NCBI RefSeq assembly: GCF_000829415.1
Contig: NZ_AP014637.1
Location: 6,031,001-6,095,000 of the forward strand
Direction of reading: 5' to 3'
DNA: 64,000 nt
DNA from: Pseudomonas sp. StFLB209
GTDB lineage: Bacteria > Pseudomonadota > Gammaproteobacteria > Pseudomonadales > Pseudomonadaceae
Part shown: piece by piece, positions 42,990 to 51,906 of the stretch
Layout: every line of letters begins with the position of its first letter
Position numbering within the stretch: the stretch's first letter is position 1
Translations under genes and position numbers: made by a program
The notes under the pieces: model-generated
Database searches by the model: none
The model's input: the letters and a program-made list of their open reading frames with translations, nothing else
What the model was told of the DNA's origin: nothing

Positions 42990-45900
42990 ATGCCCCCATC
43001 AATCCAGAACACCCCGACGGCTGCCCAGCTCCATGGCCCGCAGACGGTCGGCCATAACCCGCAAGGTCTGCAACAGCAGGCCAACCAGCCAGCGACCCAG
43101 CGCGCGTCCACCTCGCTGGCTCAGCTCATGCGCCAGTCATCAGGGCCGCTGCCGTCCTTGACTCAGGATGTGCAGGCGACGCCTCACCAAGGTCCGGCGG
43201 CCAGCCCCGGAGCCCTGCTCACGGCAGCGCTCGACCCGGAAGATGCGGCGGTGCGCGCCGCCGTGCAGGCAACCCGTGGTCCAGGAGCCAAGCTGCGTGG
43301 CGCCGATGGCTTTGGCCGCTCGCTACCGGGCAGTGAACGCAAATCCTCGGCCTCGCCTGGCGATGCCGGCGCCAGCACATCGCGCAGCGAAGCCAGCGCC
43401 GCACTCCCCGCCAATGCGGTACTCGATCGCAGCCAGGCCGGGCGTTTTGTCGGCCTCGATGGCCAGATCGAGCGTATCAAGCGGCCGCCGTTGCCGGTCA
43501 GTGATGTAAGCCTGGATGCCAAGGGCCATGCCAGCTTCGAGCACTTTGACCCGCCGGCACTCAAGGACCTGTTGCAAAACACGCTGGGGCAGGAAGGCAA
43601 GACGTATCTGGCCCACAACCGCACCGAACAAGGCAACAAGCAGGTACTGCTGGAAGCCGATGGTCACCTGTTGCACCTGGAGCAGTCAGATACCGCCTTG
43701 GTGGTGATGCGCAGCAGTGACGGCTTGGCTCTGCCGGCTGGCAGCAAGCCCGGCAGCGTCGAGTTGTTCGGCAAGGACCAGAGCATGGGCCTGAAGGGCG
43801 ATGAAGGCCCTGGCAAGACGCTGCCGGACAAAGCCCTGCTGGCGCAGGTCAGCGGTGTCTATCAGGACCGCGACGGTCAGCAACTGCGCCTGCACGATGA
43901 CAAACTGCAACAGCTGCACCCCGCCACCCGCAGCTGGAGCCCGGTGCCGCAAAGCGCCGGGCAGAAATTCAGCGAGCTGACCCACGGCGGCAATGGCCAG
44001 GTCTACGGGCGCAACAGCGACACCTTGATCGAGCTGTCCGGCGACAAGGGCCGGCATATGCATCTGCCGGGGCTGACCGCGCACTCGGTGGCCGCCGACG
44101 GCAGCGTGGCCATGCTGGCTGGCAAGGACACCCAGACCGTGCAAATTGGCAAGATGGGCGATGCCCAGCCGCTGCAAGTGACACTGCAACTGGACGGCGG
44201 CAAGGCCGAAGCCGCCCATGTCGGCCTGAGCCGCGACCGGCTGTTCGTCACTGACACCGAAGGCCGGCTGTACAGTGCCTCTCGCGAAGCGCTCAAGAAC
44301 ACCGACGGCGCTTTAAAGCTGCAACCGGAAACCGGCTACCAGCCGGCTGGCGGCAAGCTGGGCGCCCAGCACCAGGTGACCGGTTTCATGAGCGGCGCTG
44401 ACGGCCAGTTGCATGTGCAGGTCAAGAACAATGCCGGGCAAACCCACTCGCACACGCTGGATGAGCAAAGCGCCAGCCTCAAGAGCGGCTGGAACCTCAG
44501 TGACGTGATCGTCATCGAGAACAAGCGCGGCCTGCCGGTTGCCAAGACGCCGCCCAACGAGAGCATTCACAACCTTGAACGCGGCGGCAGTATCGGTCTG
44601 GTCGATGGGCGCATTCAGAAATGGGACACCGCTACCCAGGACTGGAAAGACACCGGCCTCAAGGACATCGACCGTCTGCAGCGCGGCACCAACGGCAGTG
44701 CCTTCGTGCTCAAGGAGGGCAAGCTCTCGCACCTGAAGGTCGAGCCGGACTACGCGAAAAACCCGTTCAATTCCCACCACCAGCTGACCCAGGCACCGCG
44801 CTCGACCAAGGTCGAAGTCGGTGATGAACTCAAGGGCCTCGATGACCGGGTGATCAAGGCGTTTGCCGCCGTCACCGACAAGCAGTTCGTCGCCATGGAT
44901 GACAGCGGGCGCATGACCGCTCACCAGGACAAACAGGACCCCAATGAGCTGACCCGTCAGGGGCTCAATGGCGAGGTCGCCCACCTGGCGCTGGATGCCG
45001 ACGGCACGCTGCATGCCCAGACCAGTAACGGCGAGCTGTACTTCATGGCCAAGGACGATTGGCAGGCCAAACCGCAGGAACGTCCCGACGCCAAGTGGAC
45101 GCGGATGCCGGTACCGGGCAAGGTCGAGACCCTGCGCACCGAGGACGACAACAGCATCAGCGTCAAGCTCAAGGAGAGCCCGCTCAGCAACGGCCAGGAC
45201 ACCTTCAATCTCAAAGGCAAAACCTGGTCGCCGATGGAGCCGCGCCCGGTCGATCCCAATGCCCTGCGCGAACTGTTCGACCGTCTCGACAATGGCACCG
45301 CGCGCTGGAAAATTCCGTTTACCGGCGGGACCGCCACCGCATCAGTCAATCTGCTGGGGCGCAATGGCATGGAGCAGTCGCACAAGTCCGGCACCATGGA
45401 CTTCATCCGCGCCCATGTGTTCAAGCCGAGCCTGGAGATACCGCGCCCGCTGCAGAACATGGGTGACTATGCCCAGCACCTGTGGCAGGGCCGCGAGGGG
45501 CTGGGCGATGTGTATAAGGCTCAGGCACCGCTGTTCAAGCAACTGAGCGAAATCGACACATCGACCACCGCGCCCGCCGCCGGCCACAACCTTAAAGACC
45601 GCATCGCCAGTCTGGAGCTGGGCAGCGAAGGCAAAACCCTGGTTGACGAGCTGCAGACCTTCCGTGAAGACCTGGAAAAGAGCGCCCACGGTACGGTCAT
45701 GCATATGGGCCGGGAGAAGAAGCTGCTCAACCTGCACGGCGAGTTCAAGGAGGGCCTCAAGGACAAGCCACCGTCTGCGCCGCGTGACAACGATTTGATC
45801 ACTCTGGCGAGCACCACCCTCGACAAGCTCGCGCCATCGCAGGACAACCCGACCGGCAAGCTGCTGCAAGACTTGAAGGGCAAGGGTATGACCCTGTCGC

Positions 45901-48032
45901 ACATGGCCGTCGACACCCCGGCCAATCAGCGCCGCGACGGCGGTAACCATCTGCAATTGAGCAAGGCCCGCCTGGCGCTGGACATCGTGACGCTCAAGGG
46001 GCTCGATGAGCTGGTCGACAAGGCGCAGAACCCGCCACCCGGCACCGACCCGGCCGCGCATGCCAAAACCCTCAAGGCCGGGCTGGAGCAGTTGCGCGAC
46101 AAGACCTACGGCGAGAACCCGATCAAGCAGGTCACCGACATGGGCTTTTCCGGCCACCGCGAGCTGGAAAAAACCTATAACGGGATCAAGGCATTCCTCA
46201 ATGGTTTCAACGACCCGCAGCACGCCATCAGCGTCAACATGCGCGCCGCCACCGGCAGCGCCGACCAGGCGCAATTGGCCGCCACCCTCAAGGATTCGCT
46301 CAAGCGCCTGGAGCACCCTGACGATGAGCTGGCGATTTCGCGCAATTACGGGATGACCGTCAGTACGCCGTTCTTCAACCTGGCGAAACTGGCCCCTGGT
46401 CCCTGGCCTGCAGGCTCTGTGGACGGCACCCGCAATTACGCGCTGATGGCCGAGCGTGGCGAGAAAGGCGTCGAGGTGTACATGTTTCACGAAGGCGCTG
46501 GCACGCTCAACGCAGGCGTCGGGGGCGGTGAAAACTTCCTGCCCAATATCACCAGCGCCGACCAGCTCGCCAAAATGACTGCAATAGACACTGGCAATGA
46601 CCGGCGTGGCGCGTTTGCCTTTCGGTTCGGCGGCGATGTGACGCTGTCCGACAGCAAGACCCAGCGCACCGGGGTGGCCTTCACGGTGCCTGACGAGAAG
46701 ATTGATCGGTTTGTCGACGATCTGTTCGGCGGCAAGCTCAAGCCCATGGATATCCTTAAAGAGGCCAGCAACCACAAGTCGCACCACATGAGCCGCAACA
46801 ACTTCGAGGTCAACGCCAGCGCCACCCTGGAGGCCCGTCTGCAACTGGGCATTACCGACAAGGACAGCAAACCGCTGACCGCCGCGGCGCGCTTTGGGGC
46901 CGGGGTCACGGTCAACGTCAACCTGGCGACCCACACCAAACAGACCCTCAGCCAGGAAAATCCCAAGGAACGCCTGGATGAAGAGTCAAAAAACCGCATG
47001 CGGTTTTTCAACAGCCTCAAGGGCAATGTCTTCGGCCGCGCCCAGCTGGCCGGCAGTAACACCCAGGCCGCCCCGGCCCCCGGCGCGGCCCCGTCATCCC
47101 AGGCAATCAACAACAGCATGGGCCTGACCGCCACGCTGGCGGCAGACTCCAAGACCACCAAACGGGTCAAGTTCAAGTACGAAGAGGCCACGCCACTGAG
47201 CACCGAGGACGTGACCAAGCTCTCGACCAGTCTGGAAAAGGCGTTCAAGGACAAGGCTTCGCAAACTGAACTGACCCGTCTGGCCGACGGCAAGCAGCCG
47301 ATGTATGAAGGCGCTGACGACAAGGACAAGGCCCGCTTGCAACTCAAGGGGCTGAATGATTTCTTCGCAAGCAAACCGGCGCACAACGACGATCAATACG
47401 CGGCCCTGCGTGACCTCAAGCGCGCCGTGGCGCGCCAGGATGCCTCGCTGGAGCGCCATAGCGTGCTGGCCAACGCACGCTTCGAGAGCAGCTACACCAA
47501 CCTTTCGCGGCTCGACGAACAAAGCGTGGCGTCGAAGATCCTCAGCGTGGTCAATCCCCATCACGCACCGAGCAACGCCGAGAACGTTGCCAAACTGCTC
47601 GATCAGGACCCGACCCTCAAGTCGATCCTCAAGGACCTGCAGAACAGCAAAGGCACCCTGGCCCGCGTGCGCCTGGAGCCCAAGGACTCGGTGATCGACC
47701 GGATCGACCAGGGCAGCCGCGACGGCAGCCTGACCCAGAAAGAACTGAGCAAGCTGCTCGAAGACCGCGACAACATGCGGATCAAGGCCATCACGGTGTT
47801 CAAGTCCGCCGCGCAAACAGATGGCTTCACCACGCCGCTGCCGATCTTGAGCGGCACCAGCAGCACCTCGGTGGGGGTGACCAAGGTGGTCGGCAAGATC
47901 AACTTCAACTACGGCGAAGATCAGGACAAACCGAAAAACTACTTCGTCGACGGTGACCTGGCCCGGCCCTCGAAAACCCAAAGCGACCTGGCCCAGGCGC
48001 TGAAGAAGGAGGGGCTTGAACTCAAGAGCTGA
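42990..48032 (+). CDS. avrE: AvrE-family type III effector (AvrE/WtsE/DspE)
   Basis: The 1680-aa product starts at MPPSIQNTPTAAQLHGPQ after GGAGAG. The N-terminal ~150 residues are Ser/Gln/Ala-rich, as for secretion signals. Residues about 180-800 show beta-propeller-like blades (repeated W/GxI patterns such as GSIGLVDGRIQKWDTATQDW). A WxxxE motif (WQGRE) is at about 832-836. A mostly helical C-terminal half ends KKEGLELKS, the family's conserved tail. AvrE proteins act in the plant cell, promote water-soaking and suppress defence; recent work describes them as solute/water channels. A strong hairpin follows. The cognate chaperone gene is 3 kb away on the other strand. Confidence 0.95.
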   Translation: MPPSIQNTPTAAQLHGPQTVGHNPQGLQQQANQPATQRASTSLAQLMRQSSGPLPSLTQDVQATPHQGPAASPGALLTAALDPEDAAVRAAVQATRGPGAKLRGADGFGRSLPGSERKSSASPGDAGASTSRSEASAALPANAVLDRSQAGRFVGLDGQIERIKRPPLPVSDVSLDAKGHASFEHFDPPALKDLLQNTLGQEGKTYLAHNRTEQGNKQVLLEADGHLLHLEQSDTALVVMRSSDGLALPAGSKPGSVELFGKDQSMGLKGDEGPGKTLPDKALLAQVSGVYQDRDGQQLRLHDDKLQQLHPATRSWSPVPQSAGQKFSELTHGGNGQVYGRNSDTLIELSGDKGRHMHLPGLTAHSVAADGSVAMLAGKDTQTVQIGKMGDAQPLQVTLQLDGGKAEAAHVGLSRDRLFVTDTEGRLYSASREALKNTDGALKLQPETGYQPAGGKLGAQHQVTGFMSGADGQLHVQVKNNAGQTHSHTLDEQSASLKSGWNLSDVIVIENKRGLPVAKTPPNESIHNLERGGSIGLVDGRIQKWDTATQDWKDTGLKDIDRLQRGTNGSAFVLKEGKLSHLKVEPDYAKNPFNSHHQLTQAPRSTKVEVGDELKGLDDRVIKAFAAVTDKQFVAMDDSGRMTAHQDKQDPNELTRQGLNGEVAHLALDADGTLHAQTSNGELYFMAKDDWQAKPQERPDAKWTRMPVPGKVETLRTEDDNSISVKLKESPLSNGQDTFNLKGKTWSPMEPRPVDPNALRELFDRLDNGTARWKIPFTGGTATASVNLLGRNGMEQSHKSGTMDFIRAHVFKPSLEIPRPLQNMGDYAQHLWQGREGLGDVYKAQAPLFKQLSEIDTSTTAPAAGHNLKDRIASLELGSEGKTLVDELQTFREDLEKSAHGTVMHMGREKKLLNLHGEFKEGLKDKPPSAPRDNDLITLASTTLDKLAPSQDNPTGKLLQDLKGKGMTLSHMAVDTPANQRRDGGNHLQLSKARLALDIVTLKGLDELVDKAQNPPPGTDPAAHAKTLKAGLEQLRDKTYGENPIKQVTDMGFSGHRELEKTYNGIKAFLNGFNDPQHAISVNMRAATGSADQAQLAATLKDSLKRLEHPDDELAISRNYGMTVSTPFFNLAKLAPGPWPAGSVDGTRNYALMAERGEKGVEVYMFHEGAGTLNAGVGGGENFLPNITSADQLAKMTAIDTGNDRRGAFAFRFGGDVTLSDSKTQRTGVAFTVPDEKIDRFVDDLFGGKLKPMDILKEASNHKSHHMSRNNFEVNASATLEARLQLGITDKDSKPLTAAARFGAGVTVNVNLATHTKQTLSQENPKERLDEESKNRMRFFNSLKGNVFGRAQLAGSNTQAAPAPGAAPSSQAINNSMGLTATLAADSKTTKRVKFKYEEATPLSTEDVTKLSTSLEKAFKDKASQTELTRLADGKQPMYEGADDKDKARLQLKGLNDFFASKPAHNDDQYAALRDLKRAVARQDASLERHSVLANARFESSYTNLSRLDEQSVASKILSVVNPHHAPSNAENVAKLLDQDPTLKSILKDLQNSKGTLARVRLEPKDSVIDRIDQGSRDGSLTQKELSKLLEDRDNMRIKAITVFKSAAQTDGFTTPLPILSGTSSTSVGVTKVVGKINFNYGEDQDKPKNYFVDGDLARPSKTQSDLAQALKKEGLELKS

Positions 48033-48046
48033 CCCGGCTGTGCATC

Positions 48047-48076
48047 CCTTGTTCGCGGCATCGGCCGCGAACAAGG
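48047..48076 (+). terminator. Hairpin after avrE
   Basis: CCTTGTTCGCGGC, loop ATCG, then GCCGCGAACAAGG: a perfect 13-bp stem 15 bp past the avrE stop. The T-tract is weak (CTTTA), so some read-through into the next gene is possible. Confidence 0.75.
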
Positions 48077-48109
48077 CTTTACCCCCCGACATCCTCTGGA
48101 GCTTTCGCA

Positions 48110-48715
48110 ATGAACGCTGCTTTTTACCCCCTCGACGACTTCCCTCCCCTGGCCAGGCTGGCCGATCACTGCGCGCTGATCCAGCGCGAAGTGGCGGCGC
48201 TGCAGGCCCCGCTGCTGGACATCGACCGCACCGACAAACCTCACCAGCAAGTGCACGCCGAACTGGACGAACATCTGCGCCAGGGCGGCAGCTACGGCTG
48301 GCTCAAGGGCTGGGGCGCGGCCGGCGGCAATCGGGACTGGACCCAGTACCCGCTGCTGTTTCAGGACACCCCGCTGGCGCCGGCGCTGGCCGCCCTGCCG
48401 CAGACCCTGGCCTTGCTGCAGACCCTGGACGGCATCAAGGTGGCGTCGCTGGCCCGGCTCGCGCCGCACAGTTTTCTCAGCACCCATCGCCACCCGGAGA
48501 TTCGCGCCGAGGGGCTGCTGCAGATGCACCTGACCCTCAGCGCCGCCAGCGAGGCCAACTATGCCTACCTCAACGTCGCCGGCCAGTTTCATCAGCACCA
48601 GGCAGGCAGTGCGGTGATCTTCGACGGCTCGCAGGATCACTTCGTGGTCAATGCCAGCCAGGCGCCACGGACCATTTTGTACCTGGAGTTCAACAAGGCC
48701 CGCGCCGGCCGCTGA
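48110..48715 (+). CDS. Aspartyl/asparaginyl beta-hydroxylase-like dioxygenase in the effector block
   Basis: The 201-aa product starts at MNAAFYPLDDFPPLARL with TGGAG upstream. It matches the AspH/LpxO family of Fe(II)/2-oxoglutarate oxygenases: LAPHSFLSTHRHPEIRAEGLLQMHL holds a metal His and the oxoglutarate Arg region, VFDGSQDHFVVNAS-type FDGSQDHFVVNAS holds the distal His, and RTILYLEF follows. There is no membrane segment. It lies 34 bp after the avrE hairpin with no hrp box of its own, so it is expressed by read-through or an unseen promoter. It could modify an effector, LPS or a peptide, or be secreted itself. I do not know a described role next to avrE. Confidence 0.8.
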   Translation: MNAAFYPLDDFPPLARLADHCALIQREVAALQAPLLDIDRTDKPHQQVHAELDEHLRQGGSYGWLKGWGAAGGNRDWTQYPLLFQDTPLAPALAALPQTLALLQTLDGIKVASLARLAPHSFLSTHRHPEIRAEGLLQMHLTLSAASEANYAYLNVAGQFHQHQAGSAVIFDGSQDHFVVNASQAPRTILYLEFNKARAGR

Positions 48716-48757
48716 AGGAGGTCGCCGGTTAGCGCTGGCGACAGATCCACAACAAAA

Positions 48758-48783
48758 AAAACGGGCTCATCCGAGCCCGTTTT
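48758..48783. terminator. Bidirectional terminator
   Basis: AAAACGGGCTC, loop ATCC, GAGCCCGTTTT, flanked by A-runs on the left and T on the right. It can end both the rightward dioxygenase gene and the leftward hrpW operon. Confidence 0.88.
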
Positions 48784-48806
48784 GCTGTTGCCTGGCTGCC
48801 TGGCCG

Positions 48807-49136
48807 CTAGCCTTGACGCTTTGCCGACGCTTCCAGCAAGCGGTCAGTCAGCAAGCGGACGATCCAGAACGCGGTCAGCGAAGCATCGCCGCGCAAAGGG
48901 TCGGTTCCGGCACTGCGTTTGAAGTCCGGCTCCAGGCTGTCGATGTAGTGGTCCAGATCGAAGCGCTCGCTGGCCCGTTGACCCGGCCGGTCAAGCGCTG
49001 CCTGCAGGCGTTGGCTGACCAGCCCGATGGCGTTTTCCAGAGCCTGGCGCTGGTACGCGGTGACGTAACCGCCACCGCGTACCAGTGCAGCCCAGGAGTT
49101 CGGGGTCGACAACTCGCGTGGCTGCGCTGGGGTCAT
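48807..49136 (-). CDS. Unknown 109-aa protein cotranscribed with hrpW
   Basis: The 109-aa product starts at MTPAQPRELSTPNSW. Its ATG is 1 bp past the hrpW stop, so it is coupled to hrpW. It is predicted mainly helical: AYQRQALENAIGLVSQRLQAALD, then a basic/acidic middle (SERFDLDHYIDSLEPDFKR), then TAFWIVRLLTDRLLEASAKR. There is no signal peptide, membrane segment or Cys. It is not a recognisable class I chaperone fold by eye. Being under the hrpW hrp box, it could be a chaperone, an export cofactor or a small effector. The function is not assignable. Confidence 0.7.
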   Translation of the reverse strand: MTPAQPRELSTPNSWAALVRGGGYVTAYQRQALENAIGLVSQRLQAALDRPGQRASERFDLDHYIDSLEPDFKRSAGTDPLRGDASLTAFWIVRLLTDRLLEASAKRQG

Positions 49137-49137
49137 C

Positions 49138-50796
49138 TTAAAGCTCCTTGTGGTTGGTCGATCCTGGCAGTTTGCTGAAGGCATTCTGCACGTTGTTCAG
49201 ATCGATGTTCTTGGTGGTCAGGTTCAGGCCTTCGCTGTCGCTCTTGACGAAGGAGAACTTGCCGTTCTCGGCGCTGATGTTGCTCAGGTCCAGGTTCCAG
49301 TTGCCCTGCTGGCCACCGTTGGTACGCATGAAGGTGCCGAAGTCATTGACCTTGAAGTTGTCGACCTTCACGTTGGCGTCGGCATTGAGCTGGAAGACCT
49401 TGTCGTTGGCGCCCTGGGCACTGCTGTTGGTGATGTTCAGGTTAGTCACCTTGGCACCGCCCTCACCCTTGACGGTCAGGGCATCCTCACCGACGTTGGT
49501 CCAGTGCACGTTGTCGACGTTCACGGCTTTCTCGTTGCCGGCCCGTACATGCACGCCGTCGGCGGCATTGTCACCGAACACAACGTTCTTCAGGGTGGCG
49601 CCCTCGGCCAGCTCGAAGATCGGTTTCTGGCCTTCGCCTTGTCCGCCATCACCCAGGCTTGGCCCGGCGGTGAAGGTCTTGCCCTGGCCATCGAAGACTT
49701 CGCCCGGACCAACCTTGATAGTCTGGTTGACCACGGTCGGGCTGCCCGAAGCGGTCGGGAAGCTGACCGGACCGGCCGCGCTGCTGCCGCCGGCGGCAGG
49801 TGCGCCCGGTGTAGCGGTGGCGCCCGGCGTGGCCGTTGCACCTGGGGTTACGCTGGCGCCTGGAGCAGCGGGCGCGGCTGGAGCGGCGACACTGCCACCG
49901 CCGCCGCCCCCTTCACCACCGCCACCACCAGCGCCCGCAGGAGCCGCCGGCATCGATGGCGTGCTGACCGGCGCAGCACCACCGCCACCGCCCGCGCCGA
50001 CCGGCGAAGCCGAACCACCACCACCGCCGCCCGCGCCGCTGGCTGGCTGGCCGAAGGTTTCCGGATGGCTGTCCATGAACTGGCCAATCATCTCCAGCAG
50101 TTCCTTGAGGCGGTCATCCTTGGAGATCTGGCCGCCGCCATCGGCGGTCGGCGAAATCGAACCGTTCAGCGAACCGCCACCGAGGCTTTGCATCAGGGTA
50201 TTGACCAGGTCCTCGATACTGCCCGAACCTGAACCGCCACCTTGCGCACCGCCCAGACCCTGGCCACCGCCAAGTCCCTGCCCGCCACCAATACCACCGG
50301 CACCCTGACCACCGCCCAGCCCCTGGCCGCCACCGATGCCCCCCGCGCCCTGGCCACCACCGCCCTGGCCAGAACCACCCAGGCCGCCTTCGCCGCCCTT
50401 GGCCGAATCACCGGAGCCGCCGAGGATTTTTTCGAACAGCGCCATCAGGATCTGGGTCAGCAGTTCCTTGGCCGAGTCACCGCCTTCGGCAGCCGGGCCT
50501 TTACTGTCGCTGCCACCACCGGCACCGCCTGCGCCCTTGCCGCCTTGCAGCGACTCCAGCAACGAGCTGATGTCGCTCTGATTCGACTGGCTGGCCGAAC
50601 CGCCGCCCTTGCTGCCGCTGAGCAACGCCTCGGCCAGAAAACCGGCCAGGTCTTCCAGCGACGACTGGCCGCCCTTGCCCGCCCCGGCAATACCGGTGGA
50701 GGCCAGTGACTGCGAACCGCCGATGCCGCTCAGCCCACCCAGTGCTCCTAGCCCGCCGCCTTGGGAGAATCCTGCAATGCTTGATAAATCTGCCAT
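49138..50796 (-). CDS. hrpW: HrpW, harpin with pectate-lyase domain
   Basis: The 552-aa product starts at MADLSSIAGFSQGGG, with GCGAGG upstream. Residues 1-320 are harpin-like: Gly/Ser/Gln-rich, no Cys, with near-perfect GGGQGLGG/GAGGIGG repeats around 170-200, a helical EF-type stretch (DRLKELLEMIGQFMDSHPETFGQP), and a Pro/Ala/Gly/Thr linker with tandem PGATATPGA. Residues about 345-552 match class III pectate lyases (FDGQGKTFTAG, VFGDNAADGVHVRAGNEKAVNVDNVHWTNVGEDALTVKG). HrpW is secreted to the apoplast and probably binds pectate to help pilus passage. It is the first gene of a two-gene operon. Confidence 0.93.
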   Translation of the reverse strand: MADLSSIAGFSQGGGLGALGGLSGIGGSQSLASTGIAGAGKGGQSSLEDLAGFLAEALLSGSKGGGSASQSNQSDISSLLESLQGGKGAGGAGGGSDSKGPAAEGGDSAKELLTQILMALFEKILGGSGDSAKGGEGGLGGSGQGGGGQGAGGIGGGQGLGGGQGAGGIGGGQGLGGGQGLGGAQGGGSGSGSIEDLVNTLMQSLGGGSLNGSISPTADGGGQISKDDRLKELLEMIGQFMDSHPETFGQPASGAGGGGGGSASPVGAGGGGGAAPVSTPSMPAAPAGAGGGGGEGGGGGGSVAAPAAPAAPGASVTPGATATPGATATPGAPAAGGSSAAGPVSFPTASGSPTVVNQTIKVGPGEVFDGQGKTFTAGPSLGDGGQGEGQKPIFELAEGATLKNVVFGDNAADGVHVRAGNEKAVNVDNVHWTNVGEDALTVKGEGGAKVTNLNITNSSAQGANDKVFQLNADANVKVDNFKVNDFGTFMRTNGGQQGNWNLDLSNISAENGKFSFVKSDSEGLNLTTKNIDLNNVQNAFSKLPGSTNHKEL

Positions 50797-50905
50797 GTGC
50801 TGCCTCGCTCCATCGTTGAATGTGACCGGGGGCGTCAACCTGCCGCCTTGCCGGTAGCCCCGCCCCGAACCCTGCTGCGGGTTCTGCTGTAGAGGGGCTT
50901 GCGGC

Positions 50906-50934
50906 TATGTGGCAAACCGCCCCTGAGCAGTTCC
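50906..50934 (-). promoter_or_regulatory. hrp box of hrpW
   Basis: On the minus strand GGAACT-N16-CCACATA, about 110 bp upstream of the hrpW ATG. The T at position 6 and N16 are tolerated variants. Confidence 0.78.
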
Positions 50935-50945
50935 CGCAAAATTTC

Positions 50946-51056
50946 GGCACCTCTAAAAACCTGGGCGAGGCCGTCAACGCGAGCCGGCTTTCTACGCAGC
51001 GAAGACGCGCGTAGCGCCATAGGCGCCCAGCCAGCAGCCAGTTTTTAGAGGTGCCC
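50946..51056. mobile_element. MITE-like repeat, copy A (complete)
   Basis: About 111 bp bounded by imperfect terminal inverted repeats GGCACCTCTAAAAACCTGG and GCCAGTTTTTAGAGGTGCC, with an internal GGCGAGGCCGTCAACG next to the left end. It is noncoding. Its right end abuts the stop codon of the chaperone gene. Related ends occur at 52141-52284, 60098-60133 and 60337-60375. Confidence 0.75.
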
Positions 51057-51058
51057 TT

Positions 51059-51457
51059 TCACGCCAGCAAGGACGCGTACTGGCTGCGGGTCTGGCGCAA
51101 CTGTTCGGTAAAGCCGGTGACCAGGTCACAGAACTGTTTTTCGTCGAGCGTGGAGAGTTCACGTTGGGTGCACAGGCAGACGTTCTGCTGGTCCAGAGAC
51201 AGCCAGCAGCCGCGCAATTTCGACACATCGAAGTTGATGTTCAAAAGATGTTGCAAGTTTTGCGGACTATTACGCAACAGGCCCAGGCGGGCATGAATGA
51301 TCACATTATCCGAGTGGTCAGGAACTTCAATGATCGCCGCCTGGCGGCGATCATTGTCGTACAACGCGCAAACCCCGTTGTTGAGGGTCAGCGCGATACC
51401 GAGCATTTCACTTAAACGCGCCAGATACAATTGCACGTTACGTTGAGCGTGGGTCAT
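51059..51457 (-). CDS. shcE: AvrE-type effector chaperone (ShcE/AvrF/DspF family)
   Basis: The 132-aa class IA type III chaperone resembles Erwinia DspF along its length: NGVCALYDNDRRQAAIIEVPDHSDNVIIHARL, NLQHLLNINFDVSKLRGCWLSLDQQNVCLC, then a C-terminal amphipathic helix (EKQFCDLVTGFTEQLRQTR). It would bind AvrE for stability and delivery. Unusually it is not next to avrE: it lies beyond hrpW on the opposite strand with its own hrp box. The symbol is by family. Confidence 0.87.
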   Translation of the reverse strand: MTHAQRNVQLYLARLSEMLGIALTLNNGVCALYDNDRRQAAIIEVPDHSDNVIIHARLGLLRNSPQNLQHLLNINFDVSKLRGCWLSLDQQNVCLCTQRELSTLDEKQFCDLVTGFTEQLRQTRSQYASLLA

Positions 51458-51507
51458 TGGAGTGTCCTTCTGTCAGACGCAGCGCATAAAGGCGCCACAG
51501 CAAACAG

Positions 51508-51535
51508 TGCGTGGACAATTAGCGGTTAAAGTTCC
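51508..51535 (-). promoter_or_regulatory. hrp box of the chaperone gene
   Basis: On the minus strand GGAACT-N15-CCACGCA, 51 bp upstream of the chaperone ATG and just past the hrpV stop. Confidence 0.8.
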
Positions 51536-51552
51536 AGCGCAACAGAACGCGG

Positions 51553-51906
51553 TCAGTGCCTGAAACCCGCCAATACCAATAATCGGTCGATCAGCCGTTG
51601 CAAATCATTGTCACTGCGATAATCGCCCGCCAGTTCGTGCCAGACCACAAAGCGCTGCTGGCTGTCGAGGCACACGTAATAGCCTTCGTACGCCTCAATG
51701 CTCTCGAAACGGCGCCTGAGCGTGTCGGAAAACAGATTGGGACGCTGCGCCCGGCGCTCGATCGATAGCGCCAGCCCCCAGCCAACACTGGCGTCGTCAT
51801 GGATGAAATCAACACCTGGCGACCATTGCCAAGTACTTGAGCGACCTTCCCGAATGGTCACGAAGAAGTCCCGTTGATCGGCGCTACGCAAAATCGTTTC
51901 AGTCAT
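51553..51906 (-). CDS. hrpV: HrpV, negative regulator of HrpS
   Basis: The 117-aa protein is placed by synteny (last gene of the hrpC-type operon) and size. It contains SVGWGLALSIERRAQRPNLFSDTLRRRFESIEAYEGYYVCLD and LAGDYRSDNDLQRLIDRLLVLAG. In P. syringae HrpV binds HrpS and represses it; HrpG relieves this. Its start overlaps the end of hrpT by 8 bp. Confidence 0.82.
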   Translation of the reverse strand: MTETILRSADQRDFFVTIREGRSSTWQWSPGVDFIHDDASVGWGLALSIERRAQRPNLFSDTLRRRFESIEAYEGYYVCLDSQQRFVVWHELAGDYRSDNDLQRLIDRLLVLAGFRH

